Positions 18,324 through 27,534 are shown, counted from the first letter of the stretch. The stretch is DNA of 64,000 nucleotides from CAZNPU01 sp964575335 (GCA_964575335.1 CAZNPU010000007.1:60150-124149), one strand, 5' to 3'. The notes: generated by a model not told the origin, from the sequence alone. Numbers and translations: made by a program.

Positions 18324-18667
18324 TCGCGCTGAGTCCATAATCGCGGCACGGCACGCCAGCGGCCAACTGGCTGAAGCTGAAGCGGATGCCGTCGCTGCTG
18401 CTACCATCGTCGTCAGCATCTCTGAGCCTCGCAACGCCCACGCGCGACGGGTGACATCCCCCAAAGGCGGCTGCAGGAGTCACCTCCCTGCCGTTGTTGA
18501 TGATCCATTCGCGCGGAAACTGGTGCTTCGAAGCTCACCCCCAATCGATGACAGCATCATGGCAGTCTGCCACGACCGCTGGTGATTGTTGTTGCTGTTC
18601 ATGCAGCCGCTTGCGGTTTCGCAGCGATCCGCCGCACAGCAAGGCGATGGCTGGTTATACTGCGGCA
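18324..18667. other. Intergenic stretch, no gene seen
   Basis: These 344 bases between two lipoprotein genes contain several short open frames without ribosome sites or recognisable domains. I see no clear promoter, repeat or terminator; the promoter of the small lipoprotein gene at 18668 probably lies here. Confidence 0.4.
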
Positions 18668-18874
18668 ATGCGCGTTCTTGCGATTGTGTCCCTGTTCGTG
18701 ACGGCGACAAGCCTGCTTGGCGGCTGCCAGAAGGCGCTGTTTCCCAAGGACGCCCCTCGCACCCAGTTCGAAACCTACGACCGGATGCGCAATCGATACG
18801 CACCGCTGGAGGAACCTGATGTCTTTGGCAATCCGCAGCCGGCATTGCGATCGCGGCTTTCCCAGTCGCGATAA
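18668..18874 (+). CDS. Small lipoprotein
   Basis: A 68-residue peptide with a clear signal (MRVLAIVSLFVTATSLLGGC) and lipobox LGGC, giving a mature lipopeptide of about 49 residues that ends in a charged, Arg/Gln-rich tail. The mature part (RTQFETYDRMRNRYAPLEEP) has no recognised domain. A longer in-frame version from 18494 would place the signal internally and is rejected. Function unknown. Confidence 0.7.
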   Translation: MRVLAIVSLFVTATSLLGGCQKALFPKDAPRTQFETYDRMRNRYAPLEEPDVFGNPQPALRSRLSQSR

Positions 18875-19015
18875 ATGGTGTAACTGGAGCATTCAACCGG
18901 TCGATAATCGATACGACCGGTATCGCCGATGAGAAAAGGCGCAGATTGTCAAAGGTTTTCCGGCGTACGAATCCGATAGTTTCTCAAGACCACCACACAA
19001 ACGAATCCCGCAACT

Positions 19016-19672
19016 TTGAGCCGCAAAACCAAAACATCCCGGTTCACCCCTCCCAGCCGACGTACCCAGATTGTCTGGGGATCATTTCTGGCTGCGATGA
19101 CCACCGTGGCCGGGTTGCTGGCGATACATGATAATCAGACCTCCTCGGGGTTTTTGCTCACCAGCGTGGAAGTCGTTTCGCGTCAGCCGATTGCTGACGA
19201 TCCGGTCTTTCAGACCGCCCAGCCGCTGGATCACCAGCGGTGGACCAGCATCGTGATCCACGATCTGGGCGAGCCGGGCGGCGATGCGGAATCGATCAAC
19301 CGCCAGCACTTGGCCATGGGCTATCAGGGACTGGGTTATCACTTCCTGATCGGCAACGGCAACGGCCTTGGCGATGGCGTGATACACGTGGGATACCGCT
19401 GGAACGAACAGTTGCCCGGCGCTCACGTCGCCGGCCCGGATCAAGCCCACTACAACCAGCATGCCATCGGCATCTGCCTGATCGGCAACGGCGATCGCCG
19501 CCCGTTCACCGATCGCCAGATGGCTCAATTGGTGAATCTGGTTCAGCGACTGCAGCAGAAATTGGGCATTCCCGCGAAAAATGTCTACCTGCATCGCGAT
19601 CTCAATGCGCAGACTTCCAGCCCCGGGCGGTTCTTCACAGCGGCGCAGCTGCGCGAGCAACTGCTCGATTAG
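19016..19672 (+). CDS. PGRP/amidase-2 domain protein, possibly catalytically altered
   Basis: A 218-residue protein with an N-terminal membrane anchor or signal (IVWGSFLAAMTTVAGLLAI) and an N-acetylmuramoyl-L-alanine amidase type 2/PGRP fold. Seen are H82 (TSIVIHDLGEPGG), GYHFLIGNGNGLGDG, AIGICLIGNGDRRPFTDRQM and H193 in YLHRDLN. In active members the third zinc ligand is Cys or Asp in TxCPG or TDPG; here the aligned segment is T200-S-S-P-G, so S202 replaces it. Serine at this place makes several animal PGRPs bind but not cut peptidoglycan. The start is a TTG (19016) without a good ribosome site; the first in-frame ATG would cut into the membrane segment. Confidence 0.8.
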   Translation: MSRKTKTSRFTPPSRRTQIVWGSFLAAMTTVAGLLAIHDNQTSSGFLLTSVEVVSRQPIADDPVFQTAQPLDHQRWTSIVIHDLGEPGGDAESINRQHLAMGYQGLGYHFLIGNGNGLGDGVIHVGYRWNEQLPGAHVAGPDQAHYNQHAIGICLIGNGDRRPFTDRQMAQLVNLVQRLQQKLGIPAKNVYLHRDLNAQTSSPGRFFTAAQLREQLLD

Positions 19673-19869
19673 TCATCCACAATTCATCTCGGTGACGGGG
19701 CAGGTTGATCGTTAACGGGGAACCCACTACGCTTTGCCGCGTACCTCTCTTGTATAAGCCCGGCTAGGGCGCGGATATCGCCGCTTCAGGCGCCGACCAG
19801 CCGGAACATCATTTCTTTTTTCATTGACCAGGCATTGTCTGAAGGTCATATCTCGCCGATGCCTGAATC

Positions 19870-20778
19870 ATGCCCACGCTTGATCTTGCTATGTCCGATA
19901 GAAAGCTCATCGCAGGCTACCGCATCCTGGCGAAGATCGGCACCGGTGCCGCGTCAGAGCTTTACGCAGTGCAGGACCCCAAAAGCAAACAGGTTTGGGC
20001 TCTCAAGCATGTGGTGAAGACCTCGGAAAAGGACGAACGCTTCCTCGAGCAGGTGCAGCAGGAGTACGTCGTCGGCACCAAGCTGAACCATCCCAACATC
20101 CGCGCGGTGCATCGGCTCATCAAGCACCGCAAGTTCTTCAAGGTTCACGCCATCAGTCTTTTGCTGGAGCTCGTCGACGCCTCGCCGCTTGATCAACGCC
20201 TGCCTCGCACCGAAATCCAGGCGGTACGCATCTTCAAACAGGTTGCTGATGGCCTGGCCCACATGCACGGCCGGGGCTTCGTACACGCCGATATCAAGCC
20301 AAGCAACATCCTTGTCACCGAGCATGACGAGGTGAAAATCATCGATCTGGGTCAAGGCTGCCCCATCGGCACGGTCAAGAAGCGCATTCAGGGTACACCC
20401 GGATACATGGCCCCTGAACAGGCCCACCGCCAGACCATCACGCCGCAGACCGATATCTACAACTTCGGCGCCACGATGTACTGGGTGCTGGTGCGGGAGG
20501 TGATCCCCACCGCCCTGCCGCCTAAAGAAGACAGCAACAGTCTTTTCTCCGGTGCGCTGGATGCCGACATGGTTGAGCTGCCTGTGCCGCCGCACGTCAA
20601 AAACCCGCGCATCCACCCGCTGCTGTCTAAGCAGATCATGGACTGCGTGCAGATCAATCCAGCCGACCGACCGGAATCAATGGAGCTCGTCGCCAATCGC
20701 CTCGAACTGATTGCGGACCTGCTCGAGCACAAGGACAAGGCTCCGCATGTGCCGCCCGACGACGAGACGATGCACTAA
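19870..20778 (+). CDS. Hanks-type serine/threonine protein kinase
   Basis: A 302-residue soluble kinase: glycine loop IGTGAASELYAV, ATP lysine K46 (VWALKHV), catalytic segment HADIKPSN (H139-A140-D141, replacing the usual HRD arginine), DLGQ (159-162, in place of DFG), GTPGYMAPEQ and DIYNFGATMYWVL. The catalytic Asp and Lys are kept, so activity is likely, but the missing HRD arginine suggests it does not need activation-loop phosphorylation. No membrane segment or PASTA repeat is present. ATGs at 19870 and 19891 are both possible. The FHA kinase at 14057 is a conceivable downstream reader, but this is speculation. Confidence 0.92.
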   Translation: MPTLDLAMSDRKLIAGYRILAKIGTGAASELYAVQDPKSKQVWALKHVVKTSEKDERFLEQVQQEYVVGTKLNHPNIRAVHRLIKHRKFFKVHAISLLLELVDASPLDQRLPRTEIQAVRIFKQVADGLAHMHGRGFVHADIKPSNILVTEHDEVKIIDLGQGCPIGTVKKRIQGTPGYMAPEQAHRQTITPQTDIYNFGATMYWVLVREVIPTALPPKEDSNSLFSGALDADMVELPVPPHVKNPRIHPLLSKQIMDCVQINPADRPESMELVANRLELIADLLEHKDKAPHVPPDDETMH

Positions 20779-21006
20779 GCTCGGCGCAGCTGACCGGAAT
20801 ACTGACACCGCGCGCATCAATCGACCGATTGATTGATCGCCTTGCGCCATATGGCGACGGATTCATATCCGCATCTGCATCTGAATCCGCATCCACATCA
20901 CCAGCAACGCACCAGCCGCGGAACGCTGCGCGATCGCCACCTCACCTGCTTTGCATCAGTTCAGCGCTGCACTGCGACGTGATGGAGATCATGCTGCCTG
21001 CAGTTG
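20779..21006. other. Intergenic region with a short degenerate repeat
   Basis: Between the kinase and the next features. Near 20870-20905 a degenerate repeat of cgcatc/cacatc hexamers occurs. No gene or clear regulatory signal is seen. Confidence 0.4.
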
Positions 21007-21267
21007 TCATTGGTGATTGGAGATGAGTAAGCGCCCATAATGCGTGCCCGTCGGATTGACCCCGTCAGCATTGGACGGCAAAGCGCGTGATTGCGTGGCT
21101 CCAACATGATCATCGCCTGTGCATTCGATGAGAGAAGTCGCAGGCTGTTCCAGGGGCTTCTTCACTTCGCCCTGGGCATACCGGCGCACCTGCAGCCGCA
21201 CACGCCGGCCGGCCAGCGAGGTCTGAGCCGTACGATGACTTACTGATATTGCTGCGATCTCTGACAA
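21007..21267 (-). CDS. Possible small hypothetical protein
   Basis: An 86-residue frame on the minus strand with a TTG start and GGAGG four bases upstream. The middle (GRRVRLQVRRYAQGEVKKPL) has codons ending mostly in G or C like neighbouring genes, which favours coding, but no domain is recognised and the rest is unremarkable. It is divergent from the DUF3891 gene. It could equally be chance. Confidence 0.3.
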   Translation of the reverse strand: MSEIAAISVSHRTAQTSLAGRRVRLQVRRYAQGEVKKPLEQPATSLIECTGDDHVGATQSRALPSNADGVNPTGTHYGRLLISNHQ

Positions 21268-21375
21268 GCTTCCTCCAAGTGTGTTCCCCCGTCCCGCCCC
21301 GGCAGATGATGCGTTGACACTATCGCCCTAAGATCATCGTGCGGCTGTGAGACAACAAGAAGCTGAGCAGGCGCG

Positions 21376-22176
21376 ATGCTGCACCGACACGATGAACAGC
21401 ATGGTTTGATCGTCATCACGCAGCCAGCCCATGCGCATGTGAGCGGGCAGTTGGCTCGCGCATGGGGAAATGCGTTCATCGGCGAGTTTTCGCCACGCGA
21501 AGAAGTCTGTCTTGCTGCAGAATTGCACGATATCGGCTGGCTCGCGTGGGAGGCATCGCCCACGCTCAATTTCGAAACGGGAACCCCGCACAGCTTTCTT
21601 GATTTGCCCACCAAAGCGCATATCGACATCTGGTCCGGCGCAGCGCGCACCATGCTTATGCTGAACCGCTACGCTGCGCTGCTGGTGTCGCTGCACGGCA
21701 CGGGGCTGCATGCCCGATACGGCGCAAAGCCCGATTCCCCGCCCCAACAGGAGCGAGATATCGTGCAGCAATTCATGGATGACCAACGCCTCCTGCAGCA
21801 GGAACTGATTGAAGAACTGCTCTGCGATGCTTGGTATGCGCCATTTGCTGATGAGCGCATCATTGATCGCAATCGGCGCCTGCTGGCAGCATGGGATGTC
21901 ATGTCGCTCAAGATATGCATGGGAATTCGTGAACTGCACACCATCGCACACGTGCCGTCGGTTGACGGTGAAACAACGATAACAATGCAGCCGATCGACG
22001 CACGCCCCGATCATTTTGCGGTTCATCCCTGGCCGTTTCGCGATTCAAGCGTCAGCGCTCGTTTCGACGGCCGGGTATTGAAAGAGCAATTCACCGACGA
22101 AGCGCACATGCGCATGGCGCTTGATCAGGCAGCGTGGCTCTCTCTTACAGCAACGCTTGAGCCGACGCGCGATTGA
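21376..22176 (+). CDS. DUF3891 family protein
   Basis: A 266-residue protein with the features I associate with DUF3891: QHGLIVITQPAHAHVSGQLA near the start, then EVCLAAELHDIGWLAWEASP (an HD-like His-Asp pair), and LLVSLHGTGLHARYG. The HD-like pattern suggests a metal-dependent phosphohydrolase-type helical fold, but no activity is established for the family. The start ATG at 21376 is in keeping with the conserved N-terminus. Its 3' end faces the aroG-type gene only 26 bases away. Confidence 0.75.
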   Translation: MLHRHDEQHGLIVITQPAHAHVSGQLARAWGNAFIGEFSPREEVCLAAELHDIGWLAWEASPTLNFETGTPHSFLDLPTKAHIDIWSGAARTMLMLNRYAALLVSLHGTGLHARYGAKPDSPPQQERDIVQQFMDDQRLLQQELIEELLCDAWYAPFADERIIDRNRRLLAAWDVMSLKICMGIRELHTIAHVPSVDGETTITMQPIDARPDHFAVHPWPFRDSSVSARFDGRVLKEQFTDEAHMRMALDQAAWLSLTATLEPTRD

Positions 22177-22202
22177 CGATGACACACACAATATCTGCTG
22201 CG

Positions 22203-23636
22203 CTACTGCACTCGACGAGCGATCAGCATCGCCATTTCCAGCGCCTGTTCATAGTTCAGGCGCGGATCGACTTGTGATTTGTATGCACGGATCAGATCAG
22301 CGTCGCTCAGGCCGCGTGCCCCACCGGTGCATTCAGTTACGTTATCGCCGGTCAGCTCGAAGTGAACGCCGCCCAGATAGGTTCCCATCATGCGGTGGAT
22401 TTCAAACGCCTGTTCAAGCTCCGCGAGAATGTGCTCGAATTTGCGGGTTTTGAGCGTTACGGTTGTCGTCGTTGCTCCGGCCTGGCCTGTTGATTCATCC
22501 GAGCCTGAATGATTGCCGATTGCTGCGGCGGTCTGCACGGTGACGGTTTCGGTGTTGCCGTGCATCGGATCGCAGCACCACAGCACCGTTTTGCCAGTGG
22601 ACTGCACCGCTTCAATGACCGTTGGCAGGTGCTTGGCGATTTCACGCGCGCCAAAGCGATGAATGATCGTCAGCCGCCCAGGCTCATCATCGGGATGCAG
22701 CAATTCGAGTAAGCGTATGATGCGTGCCTTTGTGTCGCGCTTGCTTTCGTTTGCAGGCGGCACGCCCACCTTCAATCCGATGGGGTTGCGAATGCCGCGG
22801 AAATATTCCACGTGCGCTCCGTCAGGATCGGACGTGCGCACGCCAATCCAGGGCAGATGCGTGGAGAGGTTGTACCATCCGGTTCGCCGCGGCACGGTGC
22901 GAGTTTGCGCCTGTTCATAGAGCAGATGCAGGCCTTCATGACTGGTGAAGAAGTCCACGCGGTTGATCTGCCCGACGTTCGTGCCTGCCAGCGTTTCCAT
23001 GAAGCGCAACGATTCGCCAATCGACTCGACGATGCGCTGGTACTCCACAGCACGAGGCGAGTGCTTGACAAAATCCAGATCCCAATATTCAGGGTGATGC
23101 AGATCGGCAAAGCCGCCATCGATCAGCGCGCGAATGAAGTTGATCGTGAGAGCCGCCCGTTCGTAGCCGCGCAGCAAAAGAGTGGGATCGGGCGTGCGCG
23201 CTTCAGGCGTGAACGCTGCGCTGTTGACGATGTCGCCACGATATGCCGGAAGCGTCTGGCCGTTACGGCTTTCGGTATCGCATGAACGCGGTTTGGCGTA
23301 CTGGCCGGCAAATCGCCCCACGCGGATCACGCGCTTGTGCGTGCCGTGCACCAGCACAAGACTCATCTGCAGGAGAATCTTCAGCTTGTTGGCGATTGCG
23401 TTGGATTCGCAATCCTCGAACCGCTCCGCACAGTCGCCGCCCTGCAGCAAAAACCGCTGACCGCGCGACGCTTCCGCAAGCTGCTGCTTGAGCGATTCGA
23501 TTTCCCAACTGGTCACCAGCGGCGGCAAGGCTGCCAGTTGCTGCACCACCCGGTCAACCGCAGCGGCATCGGCATATGTCGGCTGCTGCAGAGCAGGTTT
23601 TGCTTGCCAACTTGTCGGCGACCAACTTTCAGACAT
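22203..23636 (-). CDS. Class II 3-deoxy-7-phosphoheptulonate (DAHP) synthase
   Basis: A 477-residue enzyme for the first step of the shikimate pathway, joining phosphoenolpyruvate and erythrose 4-phosphate. Class II (plant/actinobacterial type) motifs are clear: LLQGGDCAERFEDC, KPRSCDTESRNGQTLPAYRG, FTSHEGLHLLYEQA, STHLPWIGVRTSDPDGAHVE, CCDPMHGNTETV and HFELTGDNVTECTGGA. Between CDPMHGNTE and LKTRKFEHIL sits an insertion of about 30 residues rich in Ser, Gly and Thr that I do not expect in the family. The ATG at 23636 fits the start MSESWSPTSW. No other aromatic gene is adjacent. Confidence 0.94.
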   Translation of the reverse strand: MSESWSPTSWQAKPALQQPTYADAAAVDRVVQQLAALPPLVTSWEIESLKQQLAEASRGQRFLLQGGDCAERFEDCESNAIANKLKILLQMSLVLVHGTHKRVIRVGRFAGQYAKPRSCDTESRNGQTLPAYRGDIVNSAAFTPEARTPDPTLLLRGYERAALTINFIRALIDGGFADLHHPEYWDLDFVKHSPRAVEYQRIVESIGESLRFMETLAGTNVGQINRVDFFTSHEGLHLLYEQAQTRTVPRRTGWYNLSTHLPWIGVRTSDPDGAHVEYFRGIRNPIGLKVGVPPANESKRDTKARIIRLLELLHPDDEPGRLTIIHRFGAREIAKHLPTVIEAVQSTGKTVLWCCDPMHGNTETVTVQTAAAIGNHSGSDESTGQAGATTTTVTLKTRKFEHILAELEQAFEIHRMMGTYLGGVHFELTGDNVTECTGGARGLSDADLIRAYKSQVDPRLNYEQALEMAMLIARRVQ

Positions 23637-24101
23637 GCCAGCTCGAAGCAAACGAACGATCAATCAATCAGTTCAAAATGCCACCACCGCGACTTCCCCA
23701 CGCCCACCCGGCAACAATCAAGCAGGGGGAACATGATATCCCTTCTTCCCCAGCGCAATCTGTTGAATCTAGCCCGATTGCTGCGTAATTGTCGCAGAAA
23801 ATCAAACCCCGCAGCAGAACGCCGGTTCTACACTGTCGTCAACTCAAGACAACACCGGGCCTCGCGTGCAGGCATCCCGCTGTCGCTTCGGGCTTGCTGT
23901 CAGCACCTGCTGCACTTGACACTTGCCGGTATGCTCGCGCAGCGCTGAATCGTCGCATTCATGCAGCAGCGCCTGCAATCGCCCGGAATTGATCCGGAGC
24001 CGGCTTTCCCACGGCTGTTGACAGGCTCGCTCCCATCGCGCGACACTGAACGACATTGGCTTTCAACTTTCGACTTTCAACGCTTGCTTCCCACAAAGAC
24101 T
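23637..24101. other. Intergenic stretch with short direct repeats
   Basis: This 465-base divergent region must carry the promoters of the DAHP synthase and MBL genes. Near 24058-24083 the motif ctttcaactttcgactttcaa repeats a ctttc[ag]a unit three times. No gene or terminator is evident. The upstream in-frame codons of the MBL gene (from 23961) look non-coding. Confidence 0.4.
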
Positions 24102-25052
24102 GTGATCCACACACTCGATCTTCATTACCTTGGCATTCCCGGCGGGATCGCGTCGTATCTGGTCATCGGACCGCCGCCGGAGAACATGGCGGTGCTGATT
24201 GAAACCGGGCCTGCCAGCACGCTGGAACATCTGTCCGCGGGTCTTGATGCGCATGGCCTGAAGCTTGCGGATATCCGTCACGCGCTGGTGACGCATATTC
24301 ATCTCGACCACGCTGGAGCAGCAGGCCACCTCGCGCGCCTGGGCACGCATATTCACGTGCACGAATTCGGCGTACGTCATCTGATTGATCCCTCAAAGCT
24401 CATCGCCAGCGCAACGCGAATCTATGGCGATCAGATGGATCGACTCTGGGGCAAGCTGCTTCCAGTTCCGCCTGAGCGCATCTCGCCCGTGCATGATGGA
24501 GATGTGATCCGAATCGGCGGGCTGTCTTTTACGGCGATTGAAACGCCCGGCCACGCGAAACACCATCATGCCTTTGCGCTGGAGACAAACGCCGGCCGGG
24601 TCTGCTTCACCGGCGACATCGCAGGCATCACCGTACCGGGGATTCCCGAACCTCCCGCCGGCCGGTTCATCGCGGTGCCCACGCCACCGCCGGAATTCGA
24701 TCTGGACGCGTGGCTTATGAGCATCGATCGTCTGCAGCAGAAGCAATTTGCGCAACTGTATCTGACACATTTCGGTCAGCGGCAACATCCGCAGGCACAT
24801 TGGGATCGCCTGCGCGAACTGGTGCGCGAGAACGCTGCATTTGTCCGTCGGCGGATGGACATGGGCGCATCGCGCGACGCCATCCTGCGGGAATATATGG
24901 AATGGCAGCGCCGGGACGCGATGGCGGAAGGGTTATCGGCCGCAGATTGCAGCCATTACATCTCCACCAATCTGCTCACGATGAATGTGGACGGCATGCT
25001 CCGATACTGGAGCAAGCGGTGCGAGATGCGTGCCGGGGAAGGCAGATGCTGA
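24102..25052 (+). CDS. MBL-fold metallohydrolase
   Basis: A protein of 316 residues if begun at the GTG at 24102, where the fold starts (VIHTLDLHYLGIPGGIASYL). The metallo-beta-lactamase signature is complete: LVTHIHLDHAGAAGHLAR, ETPGHAKHHHAFALET, GRVCFTGDIAG and LYLTHFGQR. Two metal ions should be bound. It resembles glyoxalase II-like and related hydrolases, but the substrate cannot be deduced. A longer ATG start at 23961 would add 47 residues of non-conserved sequence. The C-terminus contains AAFVRRRMDMGASRDAILRE, a helical dimer-type tail. Confidence 0.85.
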   Translation: MIHTLDLHYLGIPGGIASYLVIGPPPENMAVLIETGPASTLEHLSAGLDAHGLKLADIRHALVTHIHLDHAGAAGHLARLGTHIHVHEFGVRHLIDPSKLIASATRIYGDQMDRLWGKLLPVPPERISPVHDGDVIRIGGLSFTAIETPGHAKHHHAFALETNAGRVCFTGDIAGITVPGIPEPPAGRFIAVPTPPPEFDLDAWLMSIDRLQQKQFAQLYLTHFGQRQHPQAHWDRLRELVRENAAFVRRRMDMGASRDAILREYMEWQRRDAMAEGLSAADCSHYISTNLLTMNVDGMLRYWSKRCEMRAGEGRC

Positions 25053-25384
25053 AGCCGAAAGCGAGCCGGACTGAACAGAAACCGTAAATCGTGTGCGGTC
25101 CGCAAGTTCCCGCAAAATTACCTTGCCCGGATATTCAGTGCCGGATATCTTCGCCTGTAAGGCTGCTGAAGCGCCAAGCAGTTGCGGTGTCGGAATGCTG
25201 CATGATGGCATTGTGCAACCGACATCTCAATCAATAATGCAGTTTCAACTGCGCTGGGCAACCCCGCGTACTGTTTGGACGAAAGAATCCTTATCTCACG
25301 TTCCCGTCCCACGAGCATGGTCTATATGGAACGCTGTCGCTTGGTGGCATCCGACGTCAGCGCCGGTAATAGAGGAGAATGAAA
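25053..25384. other. Intergenic stretch upstream of the secreted dehydrogenase
   Basis: No gene is seen in these 332 bases. The motif gccggatat occurs twice (near 25128 and 25140, the first copy as cccggatat). A strong AGAGGAG ribosome site lies at 25371-25377. Confidence 0.4.
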
Positions 25385-27193
25385 ATGCTGAAAACGATGG
25401 CGCTCGCCACGTTCGTCGCCTGCTCAACCGCACTGCTGCACAGCCAGGCCACGGCTCAATCCCGAGGCGATGGCCGGTCGATAGCGGGCGAACTGATCAT
25501 GACCACCGAACGCGTCGCATCGGGCCTCTCGCGGCCTGTGTTCGTCACCGCCCCGCCCGGCGATACCGAGCGGCTGTTCATCGTTGAGCAGCGAGGCAGC
25601 GGCGGACAAAGCACCCGCGGAGATATTCGCATTCTGCGGTTGTCCGACAACACGCTCCTGCCCACGCCCTTCCTCACGATCACCGGTCTCAACACCGGCT
25701 CTGAACAGGGCTTGCTCGGGTTGGCGTTCCATCCGAACTATGCTGAAAACGGCTATTTCTATGTGAATTACACCTCAAGCAACACCACGTTCATACGGCG
25801 ATATCAGGTTTCGGCCGGCAATCCCAACGTGGCGGATCCCAACAGCGGACTCACGATCATGAGCTTCGCGCAGCCGCAGAGCAATCACAACGGCGGCTGG
25901 CTCGCCTTCGGACCCGATGGCTACCTGTACATCGCCACAGGTGACGGCGGCGGGAGCGGCGACACGTCGAACAATGCGCAGACCATGACCACGCGCCTGG
26001 GCAAGATGCTGCGCATCGATGTCGATTCAGCAACGCCCTATGCCATTCCGCCGGACAACCCCTTCGTCGGCCCGATCCCCGGACTTGATGAAATCTGGGC
26101 CTACGGCCTGCGCAATCCTTGGCGGTGCGCATTCGACCGCGCCACCGGCGATCTCTACATTGCGGACGTCGGTCAGTTCACGTGGGAAGAAATCTCCGTC
26201 CAGCCGGCCAGCAGCACCGGCGGTGAAAACTACGGCTGGCGATGCTACGAGGGCAATCACACCTTCAATGTCTCGGGTTGCCCGTCGTCTCAAACCATGG
26301 TCTTCCCCATTCACGAATACGACCACAGCGCCGGCCGCTGCTCCATCACCGGCGGGTACGTTTACCGCGGCTCGGAAATCCCTGAGATGTACGGGCACTA
26401 CTTCTTTGCAGATTACTGCGGTGGCCAAATCTACACGCTGGAGTACACCGGCAGCCCCAATCCCCCCGTCGTGAATCGAACCAGCGAACTGGCGCCCGGA
26501 GGCGGCTTGGGCATTTCGTCGATCTCCTCATTCGGCGAGGACGCCAATGGCGAGTTGTACATCTGCGACCTGATGGGTGGTGAGATTTTCCGGATCAAGC
26601 GACGCCCGCCGCAGCCGCCCGCCAACGACAATTGTGCCAACGCAATCGCAGTCTTTGACGGCACTTACGCGTTCACCACCATTGCCGCCTCGACCGACGG
26701 CCCCAATGAGCCGGCTTCGTGCGACGCCAACGGCTACAGCCACATTGAGAACGATGTGTGGTTCAAATACTTCGCCCCCTGCGATGGCGTGGCGACGGTG
26801 AGCGTCTGCGATGCCGACTTCGACACCAAGATCGCTGCGTACGTCAACTGCCCTGCCGGTCCGGGAACGGCGCTTGCCTGCAACGACAACGCCTGCGGCA
26901 GCGGCGGCTCGATGATCAGCTTCCCGGTGACCGCCAACACGCTATATCGCATCCGGGTCGGCGGCTTTGAAGGTCAAACCGGCAGCGGTTCCATCACCTT
27001 CAACTGCGGTGTCCCGTCCAACTGCCCAGCCGACATTAGCGGCGACGGCACGGTCAACGTGGACGACCTGCTGGCAGTGATCGCCGCCTGGGGGCCATGC
27101 CCCGGCGGTTGCTCGGCTGACATCAACGATGACGATATGGTCAACGTGGATGACCTGCTGACGGTGATCGCCGCCTGGGGACCGTGCTCCTGA
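25385..27193 (+). CDS. Secreted glucose/sorbosone dehydrogenase-like protein with dockerin-like tail
   Basis: A 602-residue exported protein. AGAGGAG lies 7 bases before the ATG at 25385, better than the ATG at 25379 only one base from it. After a signal peptide (to about residue 25) comes a six-bladed propeller of the PQQ-dependent sugar dehydrogenase type: RVASGLSRPVFVTAPPGD, GLLGLAFHPNYAENGYFYVN, SNHNGGWLAFGPDGYLYIAT, EIWAYGLRNPWRCAFDRATG, GENYGWRCYEG and DLMGGEIFRI. A second beta domain (about 415-545; NDNCANAIAVFDGTYAFTTI) precedes two dockerin-like repeats of the form D-GDGTVNVDDLLAVIAAWGPC. Likely an extracellular sugar oxidase or lectin-like protein; cofactor use is inferred. A terminator follows at 27279. 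Confidence 0.88.
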   Translation: MLKTMALATFVACSTALLHSQATAQSRGDGRSIAGELIMTTERVASGLSRPVFVTAPPGDTERLFIVEQRGSGGQSTRGDIRILRLSDNTLLPTPFLTITGLNTGSEQGLLGLAFHPNYAENGYFYVNYTSSNTTFIRRYQVSAGNPNVADPNSGLTIMSFAQPQSNHNGGWLAFGPDGYLYIATGDGGGSGDTSNNAQTMTTRLGKMLRIDVDSATPYAIPPDNPFVGPIPGLDEIWAYGLRNPWRCAFDRATGDLYIADVGQFTWEEISVQPASSTGGENYGWRCYEGNHTFNVSGCPSSQTMVFPIHEYDHSAGRCSITGGYVYRGSEIPEMYGHYFFADYCGGQIYTLEYTGSPNPPVVNRTSELAPGGGLGISSISSFGEDANGELYICDLMGGEIFRIKRRPPQPPANDNCANAIAVFDGTYAFTTIAASTDGPNEPASCDANGYSHIENDVWFKYFAPCDGVATVSVCDADFDTKIAAYVNCPAGPGTALACNDNACGSGGSMISFPVTANTLYRIRVGGFEGQTGSGSITFNCGVPSNCPADISGDGTVNVDDLLAVIAAWGPCPGGCSADINDDDMVNVDDLLTVIAAWGPCS

Positions 27194-27278
27194 TGGCGTC
27201 CAGGTGGACAACCTGACCGCCACATGGTGCGATCAGCCTCAAAACCGTACTGTCTCAAAAACAGGCCCTCCAAAGAAC

Positions 27279-27312
27279 AAAGCCCCGGTCCTTCACGGCC
27301 GGGGCTTTTTTT
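27279..27312 (+). terminator. Intrinsic terminator after the secreted dehydrogenase gene
   Basis: A 10-bp stem (aaagccccgg / ccggggcttt) closes a 10-base loop and runs into seven T, 86 bases after the stop. Confidence 0.9.
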
Positions 27313-27451
27313 CTGCTGATGGATGATGGCGTCAGAACGCGCTCCCGCACCGCTGCATGGCGCAAGGCAAGCGTTTTACTGGTGCCTACGGCGGCAAAAA
27401 CGCCCAGCAAAGAGCAAAGGAAGTTTGGCGGAAGTTTCGGGCTGTCAGCAG

Positions 27452-27481
27452 GTGACATCCGGGGGCTGAAGATGGTATACT
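27452..27481 (+). promoter_or_regulatory. Candidate promoter of tRNA-Ile
   Basis: GTGACA (27452-27457), an 18-base spacer and TATACT (27476-27481) lie just upstream of the tRNA, predicting a short leader of about 45 bases. Confidence 0.5.
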
Positions 27482-27495
27482 TGCACACTTGCTCC

Positions 27496-27526
27496 CCTCG
27501 CGAGCCGATTGCAGGCAATCGCGAGG
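27496..27526 (+). repeat. Hairpin in the tRNA-Ile leader
   Basis: An inverted repeat pairs cctcgc with gcgagg and, inside it, gattgc with gcaatc around a 2-base loop, with a small bulge. It ends 8 bases before the tRNA 5' end and could guide leader processing. Confidence 0.6.
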
Positions 27527-27534
27527 CGGATAAC

